Part shown: positions 35,819 through 46,549 of the stretch, in pieces
Numbering within the stretch: position 1 is the stretch's first letter
How the letters are laid out: each line of letters starts with the position of its first letter
Assembly (NCBI RefSeq): GCF_958299795.1
Contig: NC_133203.1
Location: 10,890,718-10,954,717, forward strand
Reading direction: 5' to 3'
Length of the DNA: 64,000 nt
Origin: Porites lutea
Lineage: Eukaryota > Cnidaria > Anthozoa > Scleractinia > Poritidae
Made by a program: the position numbers and the translations under genes
The notes under the pieces: generated by a model
Told to the model about the DNA's origin: nothing
The model's input: the letters and a program-made list of their open reading frames with translations, nothing else
Database searches by the model: none

Positions 35819-36670
35819 TGTTTGTGTAGAGTGTATTGAAAAAGAATTAAAATTAAAAATTAAAAGTTAATTGAAAATGAACGCAAACACTACTGACTTG
35901 AAAGTCGCTTCTGTATCTCCCCTGACCCTTCCTTTTCAGACTGAAGCAATTTGTAAAATAAGCAGTTTGTTCTCCTTGATGCGTTATACAGAATTTCTTT
36001 AAGACTGTTCTTCAACGTTTTCGTGCCTTATACAATCCATGAATTTTACTTTTTGGAATTGCAACACACCTCTAGTTGTTAACCACCCGCTAGAACCCGC
36101 GGCCATATTTTTCAACTCTTTCAGCTCCCTAAAGTTCGTTTGATTTGGTTGCGTCACTTCTTTCCAACAGAAGTACTTAAATTTCACTTAAACTATTGAT
36201 GAAAGTAAACACTTAAATTTTATGATTCCCCTTATAGGTTTGAGAGGAGGAGTTAATTCACACTGCCAGCTTAAAAAGAACTTAACGGACCTTAGAGTTA
36301 AGTAGCCTTCTGCCTTTTTGTTCTTCAAAATTCCTACCTTATATTTTACCATCAATATTTGAATTTTAGCCTGGAAAGGGTTTCTAAAACTTAGAACAAT
36401 GAACAGCCCGTCAGGCAGCTTAAATTCCACAACTGATGATGGTGTTTTAAAGAACCATATGCCGAAAACGAAGGATTAGTTTTTTGAAATGATTCACGGT
36501 TCATAGCTCTTAAGCAATAAATTGCAATTGTGCTGTAGTTGACTGAAGCCCCGCAGCAATCGCATTAAACGTTGTTAACCACCGAAAAGCACTACCCCTG
36601 GCCTTGGTCCAACAAGCTTCTTGGTTTATTCTCTCTCGATAGGAGTCGAACCTATGACCTTCTCGTCCCA

Positions 36671-36788
36671 GATGTTTAAAAGGTGGATAGTGCTATCCAG
36701 TGCACCAGATAAATCGCTATCCAGAGATATTAAAAAAACCAATTGCACTCGATCCCGTGGATAGGGTTATCAACCTTTTGAACGGATG
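36671..36788. repeat. 118-bp foldback repeat beside a tRNA-like B box
   Basis: Arms around AAAAGGTGGATAGTGCTATCCA and, inverted, AAAAGGTTGATAACCCTATCCA make a palindromic element. A minus-strand sequence GGTTCGACTCC at 36642-36652 fits the RNA polymerase III B box, so a tRNA-derived SINE may lie alongside; I find no A box. Confidence 0.5.
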
Positions 36789-36985
36789 AGGTCTGGTTAT
36801 TACTTTACTAAGCTGCAGGTTTTTAGCCCTGGACACAAACAGTTTCGTAAAAAATGTTTTTAATAACTTTTATAACAATATTTTTGAAGTGAATGAACAC
36901 TATTGATTTAACATTAAATCCGTGAGCCATGAGAATTATAGTCAGATCCTGCACGTATATGTTTTGTGCATTTTTTTACCCTAAT

Positions 36986-37110
36986 ACAGTAAAACCTGCA
37001 TTAAGCGGACACCGTATTAAGCGGACAGTGAGCCGAAATGCCCCAATTCCTTTTTCCTTATTTACTGACGCGAAACCTTTATTTAGCAGACACCTCTATT
37101 ATGCCGACAC
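36986..37110. repeat. Repeat built on ATTAAGCGGACAC units
   Basis: CAGTAAAACCTGCATTAAGC is followed by two ATTAAGCGGACA copies and decayed versions (TTTAGCAGACAC, ATTATGCCGACAC). The start resembles a DNA-transposon terminus. No matching right end was found before the LINE at 37170, so it may be truncated. Confidence 0.45.
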
Positions 37111-37169
37111 GGAAACCTAAAAAGTTCCTGAAATGGTCATCACTGGTACAGTGATGACCATTTGATGAC

Positions 37170-39391
37170 CCGAACTTTTTTTGGGCTGACTGGAAAGCTA
37201 ATTTTCTTAACATTGTGAACAGTCATGCTCCAATCAAAACAAAACGTGTTATGTCAGGCAAGGTACCTTAGATCACATCATACCTGCGGAGGGGTATGCG
37301 CGATCGCAAGGTTGCTAAACGGAAAGCTATTAAGTCTAACGATCCTTAAGACTGGGTGTGCAAAAGGCTACGTAAGAAGATCAATGGAGAAGTTAAATCT
37401 ACAAAGGCATCCTATTATGCTAATGCTTTTATTCAGTCTAATGGCGATTCACGTAAAACCTGGCAATTGATTAACGAACTCACCTCCCGTCAGAAAAATA
37501 ACGCGTCTGTGAAAGAATTAAAACTAAACGAGAACTCAGTAACCAATTCTCACGAGCTCACGCTTCCAATACATTTAATGATCACTTTTCAACCATTGGA
37601 ACCAAACTTGCCAATGAAGTACCCCGGCCTTGTTACTGATGGTTCAAGTTATGCCGATTACATTGTTAGAAGCAACAACAAGTTCTTTTTTCAGTCCAAT
37701 TAGTAGTAATAATGTTTCTTCTCCCCTAAATAAATTATCCAAATCCAAAGCAACAGGTCCCGATAATATTTCTGCCAAACTAATTCGGGAATGTGCGGAT
37801 CTTATCTTGATCCCTTTATGTAATACTTTCAACAAGTCCTTAAGTTCTGGTTTTTTTTCCCCAGAAAACTGGAGACGCGCTTAAATGACTCCATTGTTTA
37901 AACAAGGTGAACGAACTGACATGAATAATTATCGGCCAATCTCTGTTATTTCAGTAAAAGAGAATAGTGTATGATCAATTGTATAGTTTTTTGACTAATG
38001 AAGAGATAATCACCAACCAGTAATCAGGTTTTTGCTCGTTGCACGCGACTGTCACTGCTCTCTTCGAGCCCGAGATAAGATCCGCACATCCAGCTGGGCT
38101 TTCGATATAGATCGCGGTAACGTAAATGCAATGGTTTTCCTGGACTTGAAAAAAGCATTTGATACCGTTGATCACGATGTTCTTTTAGCTAAAATTAAGT
38201 CTGTACGGAATACAGGAGTCTGCTTACAATTGGTTTACGTCGTATCTAAATAACCGTACCCAGAAATGTGTCGTCAATGGTTCGCTTTCCAAAGTCTGTT
38301 CTCTGGGCTGTGGGGTCCCTCAGGGAACTATCCTAGGCCCTCTTCTGTTCTTGGTCTATATCAATTTACCAAACTGTTTATCGTTCTGCCAACCTAAGAT
38401 GTTGACGACACCCACATAACATTTGCTAGCGCAGACTAGTCTAAATCGTGACAAAGTAACATCCACAAACTGCAACAAACTTACTCTCAATCCAACTGAA
38501 AGTGAGTTTATGTTAATTGGTTTTAGACAAAAACTGAGAACATTATTTGAATCCCTTGAACGTTCGGTAGATAATGTTCCTATAAAACAAGTTTCCGGCT
38601 ACTAAATCTCTTGGGATCCTTATTGATGATAACAGTGCATGGCATAGTCGTATCGACAAACTATCCAAAAAGATTGCCTCTGGCATTGGCGCCATTGAGC
38701 GAATTAAGCCTTTTGTTTGGCCAGAAATACTCTGTTAAATCTACAATGTCTTGGTAAAACCCCATTTCGATTACTACAGTATTTTCTGGGGGAATTGCGG
38801 CAAAACGCTCTCAGACAAATTAAAAAAACTGTCGTGGTGCTTGCATTTTGACTTTCTCCTCCTATGATGCTGACGCTGGGTGCTTGTTACAACAACTTGG
38901 TTGGAAAGACCTGATTGCCCAGCGTCAAATTCAAGTAGCTTTAATGGTGTTCAAAGCTCTTAATGATCTGGCTCCTGACTACTTATCTTCTATGTTTACT
39001 GAGCGCAGTAGGTCAGGTTATGTCTTAAGGGCCTCTACAAACAAATTAAATCCCCCCCTTAGCAAGAACAAACTATCTAAAAAGGAGCTTTAGCTATAGA
39101 GGTGCAACTCTCTGGAACAGTCTACCCTGCAATCTTAGGCAAGTGAAATATCTAAATCGTTTCAAGCATTTGTTAAACCTTCATTTTAGTTAATTAAGTT
39201 AGATACACGGCATTCATGGAAAACAGGTCTAGTTTAGGGTAATTATGAGTAATATTTTTACTGAAGAGACTCTTTAGATTCGTATTTATTGTTATTAAAT
39301 ATTTTTATGTAGTGGTATTTTATATTGTACCAAAAAGCCTGATGAATTTTTACCGTGTTAAAATCAATATTTGAGATTTGAGATTTGAGAC
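37170..39391 (+). mobile_element. 5'-truncated LINE with reverse transcriptase and heptamer tail
   Basis: Across broken frames the plus strand gives KSKATGPDNISAKLIRE, MNNYRPISVIS, the catalytic block LDLKKAFDTVDHD, CGVPQGTILGPLLF and VDDTHITFA, in the order of a non-LTR reverse transcriptase. The later part continues to LRASTNKLNPPL. The 3' end has three copies of TTTGAGA (about 39369-39391), a tail type seen in CR1/Jockey-like LINEs. The endonuclease domain is missing. Several stops and shifts show it is dead. Confidence 0.8.
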
Positions 39392-40510
39392 ACCCATTTT
39401 TAACGCAGAAGACGAGACTGAACCAAATAACCATCGGCCAATATCTTTATTGTCTAACCTTAGTAGAATATAAAAGAATGAAATCTTTCCGTAAATAAAA
39501 AAATAAAATTTTGAATCCCTCTCAGATACAAGACGGGTTTCGTGAAGAACACTCAAATCAACGTGCAATTATTTATATCGTAAATACTATTCAAACACAT
39601 GGACAAACGCCCATATTCGTGTGGTGTCTCTACAGACCTAAAAAAAACCATTCGATATAGTAGATCATACAATATTTCCTGGAATAATGAATAACTGTTT
39701 CTCATATCCGCAAGACCGAACACGAACAGCACAAATTGGTCCACACATCTCTGAAAGAACCGTATCACTTTGCGGAGTTCCGCAAGGATCTGCATTGGGC
39801 CCGTTATTGTTTTTTATACGTTAATGGTATTTACAGCTGATGATACTTATATCTTATATGTCGAACAAAATTCTTATCAAAATAATTCATTGTAACAAGG
39901 CGTTGATACTCAATTACATAAACTATGCTGCTGGCCGACTTTAAACAAATTAACATAACTTAAGGAAGATCAAATTTTCAAGTCATTTTCCGTTCCTTTA
40001 AAAAAAAAAAAAAATTCGGCCCATAATAAGGTTATTCCACAGAGCTCACAGCCAAAAAAGAAGAACGTCCCCTCGGATTGTAAAGAATATGTAAAATATT
40101 ATCGATTGACTATAACCTTTCTTGGAAAACCATATTGAGAAAATTACTTTCAAAATCAGTGAAACTGTAGGTCTAATCACAAAACCAAGAGAATGCCATC
40201 TACCTTTTTGTTCACTCCCAGATGTTTATCAGTCATTAATTGTTCCTTATTTAACTTATAGACTATCTGCTTGGGGCCAGGCCTTAAAATCCTGTTTAAA
40301 ACGTTTAGAGCAAATATAAATATTACAAAAACGTGCACTGCACTTCATGTAATTTGCCAAGAAAAACAAGCATACCGTTCAGCTGTTTATTAATGCTAAC
40401 CTCGTACCACTTAACATTTTTTCTATGACAAAACTTTATTTGAATTGATACACGACGACAGAAATGCGTCAGCACTGACTTGGGACTTAGTCAGACTTCA
40501 GACTACTGAC
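39392..40510 (+). mobile_element. Second LINE fragment, abutting the tail of the first
   Basis: It begins in mid reverse transcriptase (PNNHRPISLLS) directly after the heptamer tail of the previous LINE. The frame blocks DLKKTFDIVDH, SLCGVPQGSALGPLLF and, later, ENHIEKITFKISETVG and LIVPYLTYRLSAWGQ follow in the usual order. It belongs to a related but different LINE family. The frame is broken several times. The exact junction suggests that the first LINE inserted into this one. Confidence 0.7.
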
Positions 40511-40764
40511 TTCTGTATTTAAGTCAATGTAAAATGGAGATTCCAAGCCTTATTTCTAGCGAGGGATGGAGCAGACTACATGGTAAGCGAAACAAACCAT
40601 GTGTTTGCGACAGTGGGTTTTTCCTTGCCATTTTCCTTCCTACACTTATTTCCGAAAGCAAATCAGCATAGCCATTTTAAGGCGTAAAAGCAAATGTCAA
40701 TGCGGCCGCTGACGGCGTATGTTGCAAACGAATGATCCCCGTAAAACTTCACCAGTCGGCCTAA

Positions 40765-41064
40765 TTAATACCTTTTTGGCTTTTTACATTTTATCCGTGT
40801 ATACACAGAAAACAAAAACAAAAGCAAGATTATTACGGAGCTGCCTATGGCATGTCTAGTGAATGATTCTGTTCCGTCGGTCGTCTTCTTTAGAAAAAGA
40901 TGAACACTGCTACTGACCCAGTATGCCAGAAGGTGTTGTGTGTTTCCGCATAGCATGTTTCTTTTCTTCTGTTTGAAATTAACAGGCTTGCCAGTGTTTG
41001 GAAGTCTAAACTTCGGATAAGGATAAAGAAGGATCGGAGGACAAATTTCGCACAGATGTTCACC
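40765..41064 (-). other. Unassigned frame ending in a possible membrane anchor
   Basis: A frame of about 100 codons from the first ATG, and open further upstream to about 41146. It ends with a hydrophobic stretch SSVIILLLFLFSVY and a basic tail KCKKPKRY, as in the last exon of a type I membrane protein. No upstream exon, signal peptide or homology could be recognised, so it may be chance. Confidence 0.2.
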
Positions 41065-43099
41065 CATATCCGAAGCTACTGGTTTAGCGAGAGGGCAAAT
41101 AAGCGAGGAAGCTTCCACAACTTTGCTTAAAGCTTCACCGGGAGCTCAACAAATACCAGCTTCAGGAAAACATGGTGCTTAGGCAAGTTACTTACAGTTA
41201 CTTGACGTACAAGGTTTGGTTTGGTGACCATCGTAGAGCTTACAGTTTTTCTCAATGTAACCCAGATTTTTTGCTTTTGTTTGTATCTGTATCTAGAAAA
41301 AAACTTTCGGAGGAGTCAAGAACAGGATAGTTTTTCTCCGTGTCTTCCATAAAAATACGTTAGTCAAGACTGAGACAAATAGCGAACTCAAGCGAATCTC
41401 ATAACCGCGGTACAAGTTTGCTATCGACCCCGATATCGACTGTTTGATCTGCTAACATTTTTTTTAAAGTACGCAGTAAATTAAATGTCTCGCCAAAATT
41501 TGAGTAATCTTTAAACTTTTGGAGGTTGCAAAATGCAAACGAACTAATTCATTTAATTTGAAGAAAAATAACAAGAAACTAAAAGGAATTATGATCCGTT
41601 ATCGTGCAGTCGACTATAAATATTAGATTATCATTTACTTATAGTCTTAGTACAATCTGTTGAATGAGGCCCGCGAATCAGGATGGGTTTAGCGCGGGTT
41701 AATTCCTTAAATAAGCTGTTGGCCGTTTGTGGTGATGCGGTATAAATTTAATATACACAGATTAGTGCAGACTCAACGGCTCTGATGTACGCAAAACAGT
41801 ACGCCATGTTACAGACTAGACCATGATTCATTGCGCACCTTTTAACGCTATATAACGGTCACGAAATGTCTAAACACTACACTATATGTTCAATTAAACG
41901 TCTCTTTTACAATATTTATGTCTAGCCTAGGTTTATGGCTTTTGAGTAGATTTTTTTAAAACATTTTGCTTGAACATTATTAATTCCCTCACGTGGTTCT
42001 GCGATTCACGTATTTCTAGTCGTCACGTTACGCAGTATTATAAAAGCACTCGGAACTGTATATTTCTGAGCGTTAACATAGCGGGTTTGGGCTGCGTTAA
42101 GTGGTTATTAATTTTTTGTAGATGTTTTTCTGTTCATGAATCTGACATGGCTTTGAAATTTCCAGTATCCATATTTCTCTTTCGTTTCCCAACATTTTGC
42201 TTTGTTTTTTCTAGTCTGATTGCACTTCAAAGGTAAAAGGGAAGGTACATAATATCTTGTTGAAATGCTACCAGGTAAACTGTGAATCATTTCAACCGAG
42301 CTTTAGTTTTAAAGACTGACAAATACTCAATGTATTGGCCACTCTGGCGAGACGTGTACCCTCCAACTGGTCGCTGTTATTGAAATATCAATACCTTGCA
42401 AATCTTAAATGCTCTATAACATGTATTTTGAAGTCGATTTTCATTTCCGGGTGGTCTATGGTACAACATTTATTTAGCTAATTTTATCATATATTCCGTC
42501 AAGATAACCGTGAATGATTGTAGTTATAAAAAGGGCGACAAATAATACGAAACAAACTTCATTTTCTTGATATTTACCCTATATGCTCATTTTCCGTTAC
42601 AAAACGGCGCTCCTTTTCAGCTAAGGTCTTAAGAATGAAAGCCCCAAGTTGTTAGTAAAGTAGTTCTCTTTTCTTCATTGTCTGGATTTAAAATAGACCC
42701 AGGCGACAACCCAGTTAAGTAAGTCTTCTTGAAAATATAGGGTATTATTTACTTCTGCATTTTGTATTGCATATATTTTCGACCCATTATACTCATGAAA
42801 ATTTCCTGACTAAAACAAGGCCGGCTATCAAGTTTTTATAACCCAGAAAAAATGATTGTCAAATAGATTACCTTATAAGGAAAGGGAAACAATTGAAATA
42901 CCAGTTCCGTAGATTTATTTTGGTTAACGCATAAAACATTAACCTGGCTAAACAAAGCAGGCCTCTTATTTCCCTAGATGATGTCACCCTATTGTAGGTA
43001 ACTGAACAGCCCTGTTTAAGCTTCAATGAAGGTCGCGAATTTGTTTTCGATTTGGAGTTTGTGCCTAGGGGAACAGTGCAAAACCTCTCTTCGGAGTCA

Positions 43100-44734
43100 A
43101 TGGAAGAAGGTCAGAGAAAGCCATCCCAAGAAAGGCTTTCTGGCAGTAATGATGAAGAAGGAGATGAGAATTCAAAACATCGCTTCCATTGTAAAATCAA
43201 CCGAAAGCGACTGGTGTCCAAACTATTTTACCTGTTCTACTTCTCGGCTTTTGGATCGATTTGGCCTTATTTATCATTGTACTTTAAGCAATTGTTCTTA
43301 TCACCCCGACAGCTTGGAATTCTTGTGGCGGTTCGATGTCTTGTTCAGTTTATTTTTACACCCGTTTGGGGAGCTCTAGCGGATCGATTCAACAAGAGTA
43401 AATTAGTGTTATTATTAGGTTTATCAGCGTGGTTATTGTCAACATTTTCTTTGGCCATAATACCCATAGGAGAAACACCAAAAGCCTGTTATGAAATGAA
43501 CTCACTTTCTCTATCGTTGTTCCAAAATACATCCGGCAAGCACAGCAATAACTTCACAAGCTTAACTACACGCTCAAGACCTAAAAATCGCCCTCAACAT
43601 GCTTCGAAACTTTCTTACGAGTCCGTTTTTGGATACAGCAGATACCTTCCTTGGGCATTAAGCTTTTTTTCAAGTGATTACGAGGCTGAGAAATCCACAA
43701 AGCTCAAGGAAGATACTTTTCCAGACATAAAATATCATCCATCACCTGAGAAAATCTCAGATTCGTCGAGATTGTTCATTTTAACAGTTTGTATTATGGT
43801 AGCTGGACAGATTTTTGCATCTCCTACCCAGTGCCTCGCAGATACAGCAACACTTCAGATTTTAGCAGAGGACAGCCGTGAATATGGAAAGCAAGCTTTC
43901 TGGGGTTCTGTCGGCTATGGTTTGACAGCTTTTATCGTTGGTACTTCTATAAGCGGGCAGAAAACCCTTAATCCTTGCAGCAAGGAGATGGACACCAATT
44001 ACATCCCCTGTTTTTACGTGTTTGCCTGCTACATGATAGCAGCTTTGATAGTAGCAAGTCGATTTCGATTTAAACCGGTTGATGACTCGCAGTGCAAAGA
44101 AACTGCAGTTGGCGGTTTAAAAGTTTTAAAAAATTTTGACTATGCTTCCTTTTTATTCATTGTATTTTTTTGTGGAACAGCCTTTGGATTTATACAGACA
44201 TTTCTGTTCTGGCATCTTCGTGAACTTGGCGCTCAACAAACCCTTTTTGGTTCAATTATTTTAGCGAACAGTACTGCAGAAGTGGTAATGTACTTATTAT
44301 CTGAGCGTCTTCTTCGCAACATTGGTCACTTCCGGGTCATATACCTGGGACTTTTGTGTTATGCATTACGTTTCTTTTATTACTCGTACTGTTCCAGACC
44401 ATGGCTGTTCTTGCCCATAGAATTCATCCAAGGAATAACAACTGCGGCTGTGTGGTCATCGTTTGTTTCTCATGTGGGTGCAGAACCTGGAGTGGCCACG
44501 ACACTTCAAGGGCTTGTTAATGGATTTTACACTGGTCTAGGCTACGCTAGTGGCGGGCTTCTGGGAGGTGTCATGGTGCACCAGTTCGGTACCAGTACGG
44601 CCTTTCTTATCTTTGGAGAGTTTAGCTTAATAGTTCTTTTTCTGTTTATTGTAGTTAACAATGTTCGACAAACAGGCGGAAAGAAGAAAGATGTTAACTT
44701 ACAGACTGTTAGCAAAGCGAATGATTTTAAATAG
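43100..44734 (+). CDS. MFSD6-like major facilitator protein (gene H)
   Basis: Single-exon frame. The open frame starts at a TTG (43052), but the first in-frame ATG is 43100, giving 545 residues. A CCTAG just before could be the acceptor of a 5' leader intron. Helix 1 is FYLFYFSAFGSIWPYLSLYFKQ; the MFS loop is PVWGALADRFNKSK. The variable loop (about 130 residues) has sequons NTS and NFT. The central block is LADTATLQIL ... YGKQAFWGSVGYG, then FLFWHLRELGAQQ and LVNGFYTGLGYASGGLLGG. The C-terminal NG-x-YxGLG-x-A-x-GG pattern is shared with gene C and differs from the HGVHWGLG form of E and F. C and H are also the only plus-strand copies, so they may be sister genes. Orphan MFS function. Confidence 0.92.
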   Translation: MEEGQRKPSQERLSGSNDEEGDENSKHRFHCKINRKRLVSKLFYLFYFSAFGSIWPYLSLYFKQLFLSPRQLGILVAVRCLVQFIFTPVWGALADRFNKSKLVLLLGLSAWLLSTFSLAIIPIGETPKACYEMNSLSLSLFQNTSGKHSNNFTSLTTRSRPKNRPQHASKLSYESVFGYSRYLPWALSFFSSDYEAEKSTKLKEDTFPDIKYHPSPEKISDSSRLFILTVCIMVAGQIFASPTQCLADTATLQILAEDSREYGKQAFWGSVGYGLTAFIVGTSISGQKTLNPCSKEMDTNYIPCFYVFACYMIAALIVASRFRFKPVDDSQCKETAVGGLKVLKNFDYASFLFIVFFCGTAFGFIQTFLFWHLRELGAQQTLFGSIILANSTAEVVMYLLSERLLRNIGHFRVIYLGLLCYALRFFYYSYCSRPWLFLPIEFIQGITTAAVWSSFVSHVGAEPGVATTLQGLVNGFYTGLGYASGGLLGGVMVHQFGTSTAFLIFGEFSLIVLFLFIVVNNVRQTGGKKKDVNLQTVSKANDFK

Positions 44735-46549
44735 TAGATTATCCATGCATTTGGCAGACGAAAAAGTTAAAATATACTGTGTTGACAGGTTCTTGTATTG
44801 TTTAAATAGTCGCGTACGTGCTGCTCCAAAGGTTGTTTCATGGAATCAACCTTTTCCTTAAAATATCACTGAACACTCCTCGCCTATCAAAATACTGAAC
44901 CAGCAAATTTCGATACCAATTTTTTTCATACCTAAAAAAAATCCAAGCGAAATTGTAAAGGTAGTGATTTTGCATCCAAGAACTTATACATTACACTGTA
45001 TAAATTAGACACAACTTCCCGAAAATCTTTTTCTCCGCATCCCAAACGTAAAGCCCAGCTATGAAGTACAAACGCTGATTAATGAAATGTGTTGGGCGAC
45101 ACACATCATTGAACTGACATTACTTTGGCGGCTTTGCATATCGTGTCCATGGCAAATGAACTAAAATGTATTTTTTATTTCCCAATTTTAACTGAAACAG
45201 AAGAATCAGCGAACATTATACATTGATTAGGTTTTTCTACAGATGTGAAAAAAATGATAGCGCGAGAATTCTTAAATAAAGAAAAATACCGCTGTTGAAA
45301 AGGGTTATTTAATTTTTACATTAATAGTGCATTAAAACTATATATTAAGAAAATCTTTTTTCTCTCAGTCCTTATTTGGAATGTGAAAAAACATACAAAA
45401 ATTTAGAATTTTAACCCAAAAGCATAGGCTAACCCCTCTCTCCCCGAATCTCCAATTGGCCAAAATTAAAATCTTTATAGCCTGCATTGGTGATATTTTT
45501 AGCACTAATAGAAGATCACAAATATCATTTCAAGGTCCCATTTGACTATACACATACGTAGAAGAAATTGTGCAAATGTGCAAGAGAAATCCATCAAAAT
45601 TCCTTACCTTGTTTTACCCTGTTAGCATTTTAACGCACCGACAAACTTAATGTCAAGGTCCATTTTGACCTTAAGCATACAAAAGAGAAAGCCTGAATTT
45701 GAAGTAAAAGGAAAGATTACCCGTTCAGAAATATCCAAAACGATTCCGCCCAAAATCGAAATCTTCGTACAATGGAACCTAGATATGACGAACTTCGAGA
45801 TAATTAACGACATTCTTCGCCTCCACTATAGAATGATTCTTAATTAAATGTTGTGAGCATTCTCAAATACTTTGGTCATCGGAATTTCGATCAGTGAAAA
45901 GGAGCTTTTTTTACAGTTTACTAGCTATGAGTTAAAGTGTCAGTAGCATTAAAATGAGGCTGTGGAAAGTAACGGCCAACGCTCCTTAGATTGTCCGTCC
46001 ACCTAGCAAGTCGCTGGTTTCAGTTTCTCCTTGAGATCATGTGGTTTGCAAAGTAAGCTCTGTCCCTCGATCTTCAGCCTGGTAATAATTTGGATACACC
46101 CTTTTGAAACCCTAACCAAGTGCTTGGACCCAGGGGTTCGTTCCCAGAAAGTCCCAATAACTTTTAAAACGGAACCGAAGCCATATCTTCCAAAACAAAT
46201 CTAAAGAATTGTAGGGTACCTTCAACTATCTCTCTAAAAGTATCAAAATCTTGAACTAAAATGCAAACACGGCAAGCATAAATGTACGTAAAACGGTTTT
46301 CAGTGCCCTTTATTTTCCGGGATTTTCGAGAAAAAGGTCTCCGAGCCAATTCTGAGACCGTCAAAACCTGCCAACAGACTGGACTAGTAAATGAACCACC
46401 CCTTCCAAAGGCATATGCTACTTTACTGTTGTCAGGGGCCACACACCATACACTTTTGGCGGACGGTACATGGTAAATTTGCGAATTATGTAAAATTGAT
46501 ATTACGGCATATTACACATGACAACAGTTGTAACTGGCGTTTGGATTTG
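44735..46549. other. Intergenic stretch between H and I
   Basis: No supported gene. Around 45640-45820 the sequence resembles a dispersed coral repeat (GGAACCTAGATATGACGAAC-type end), recognised from memory only; no paired ends were found. The rest shows nothing clear. Confidence 0.4.

Larger units (their letters stand above)
35819..43099. other. Gene-poor stretch between G and H
   Basis: It holds a foldback repeat (36671-36788) beside a tRNA-like B box, an end-like repeat (36986-37110), two abutting LINE fragments (37170-40510) and an unassigned minus-strand frame with a hydrophobic C-terminus (40765-41064). From 41150 to 43000 I see only AT-rich DNA. Confidence 0.55.

Noticed and set aside
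36642-36652. tRNA gene on the minus strand
   Set aside because: Only a B-box-like sequence is present; no A box or cloverleaf can be drawn, so at most a SINE remnant.
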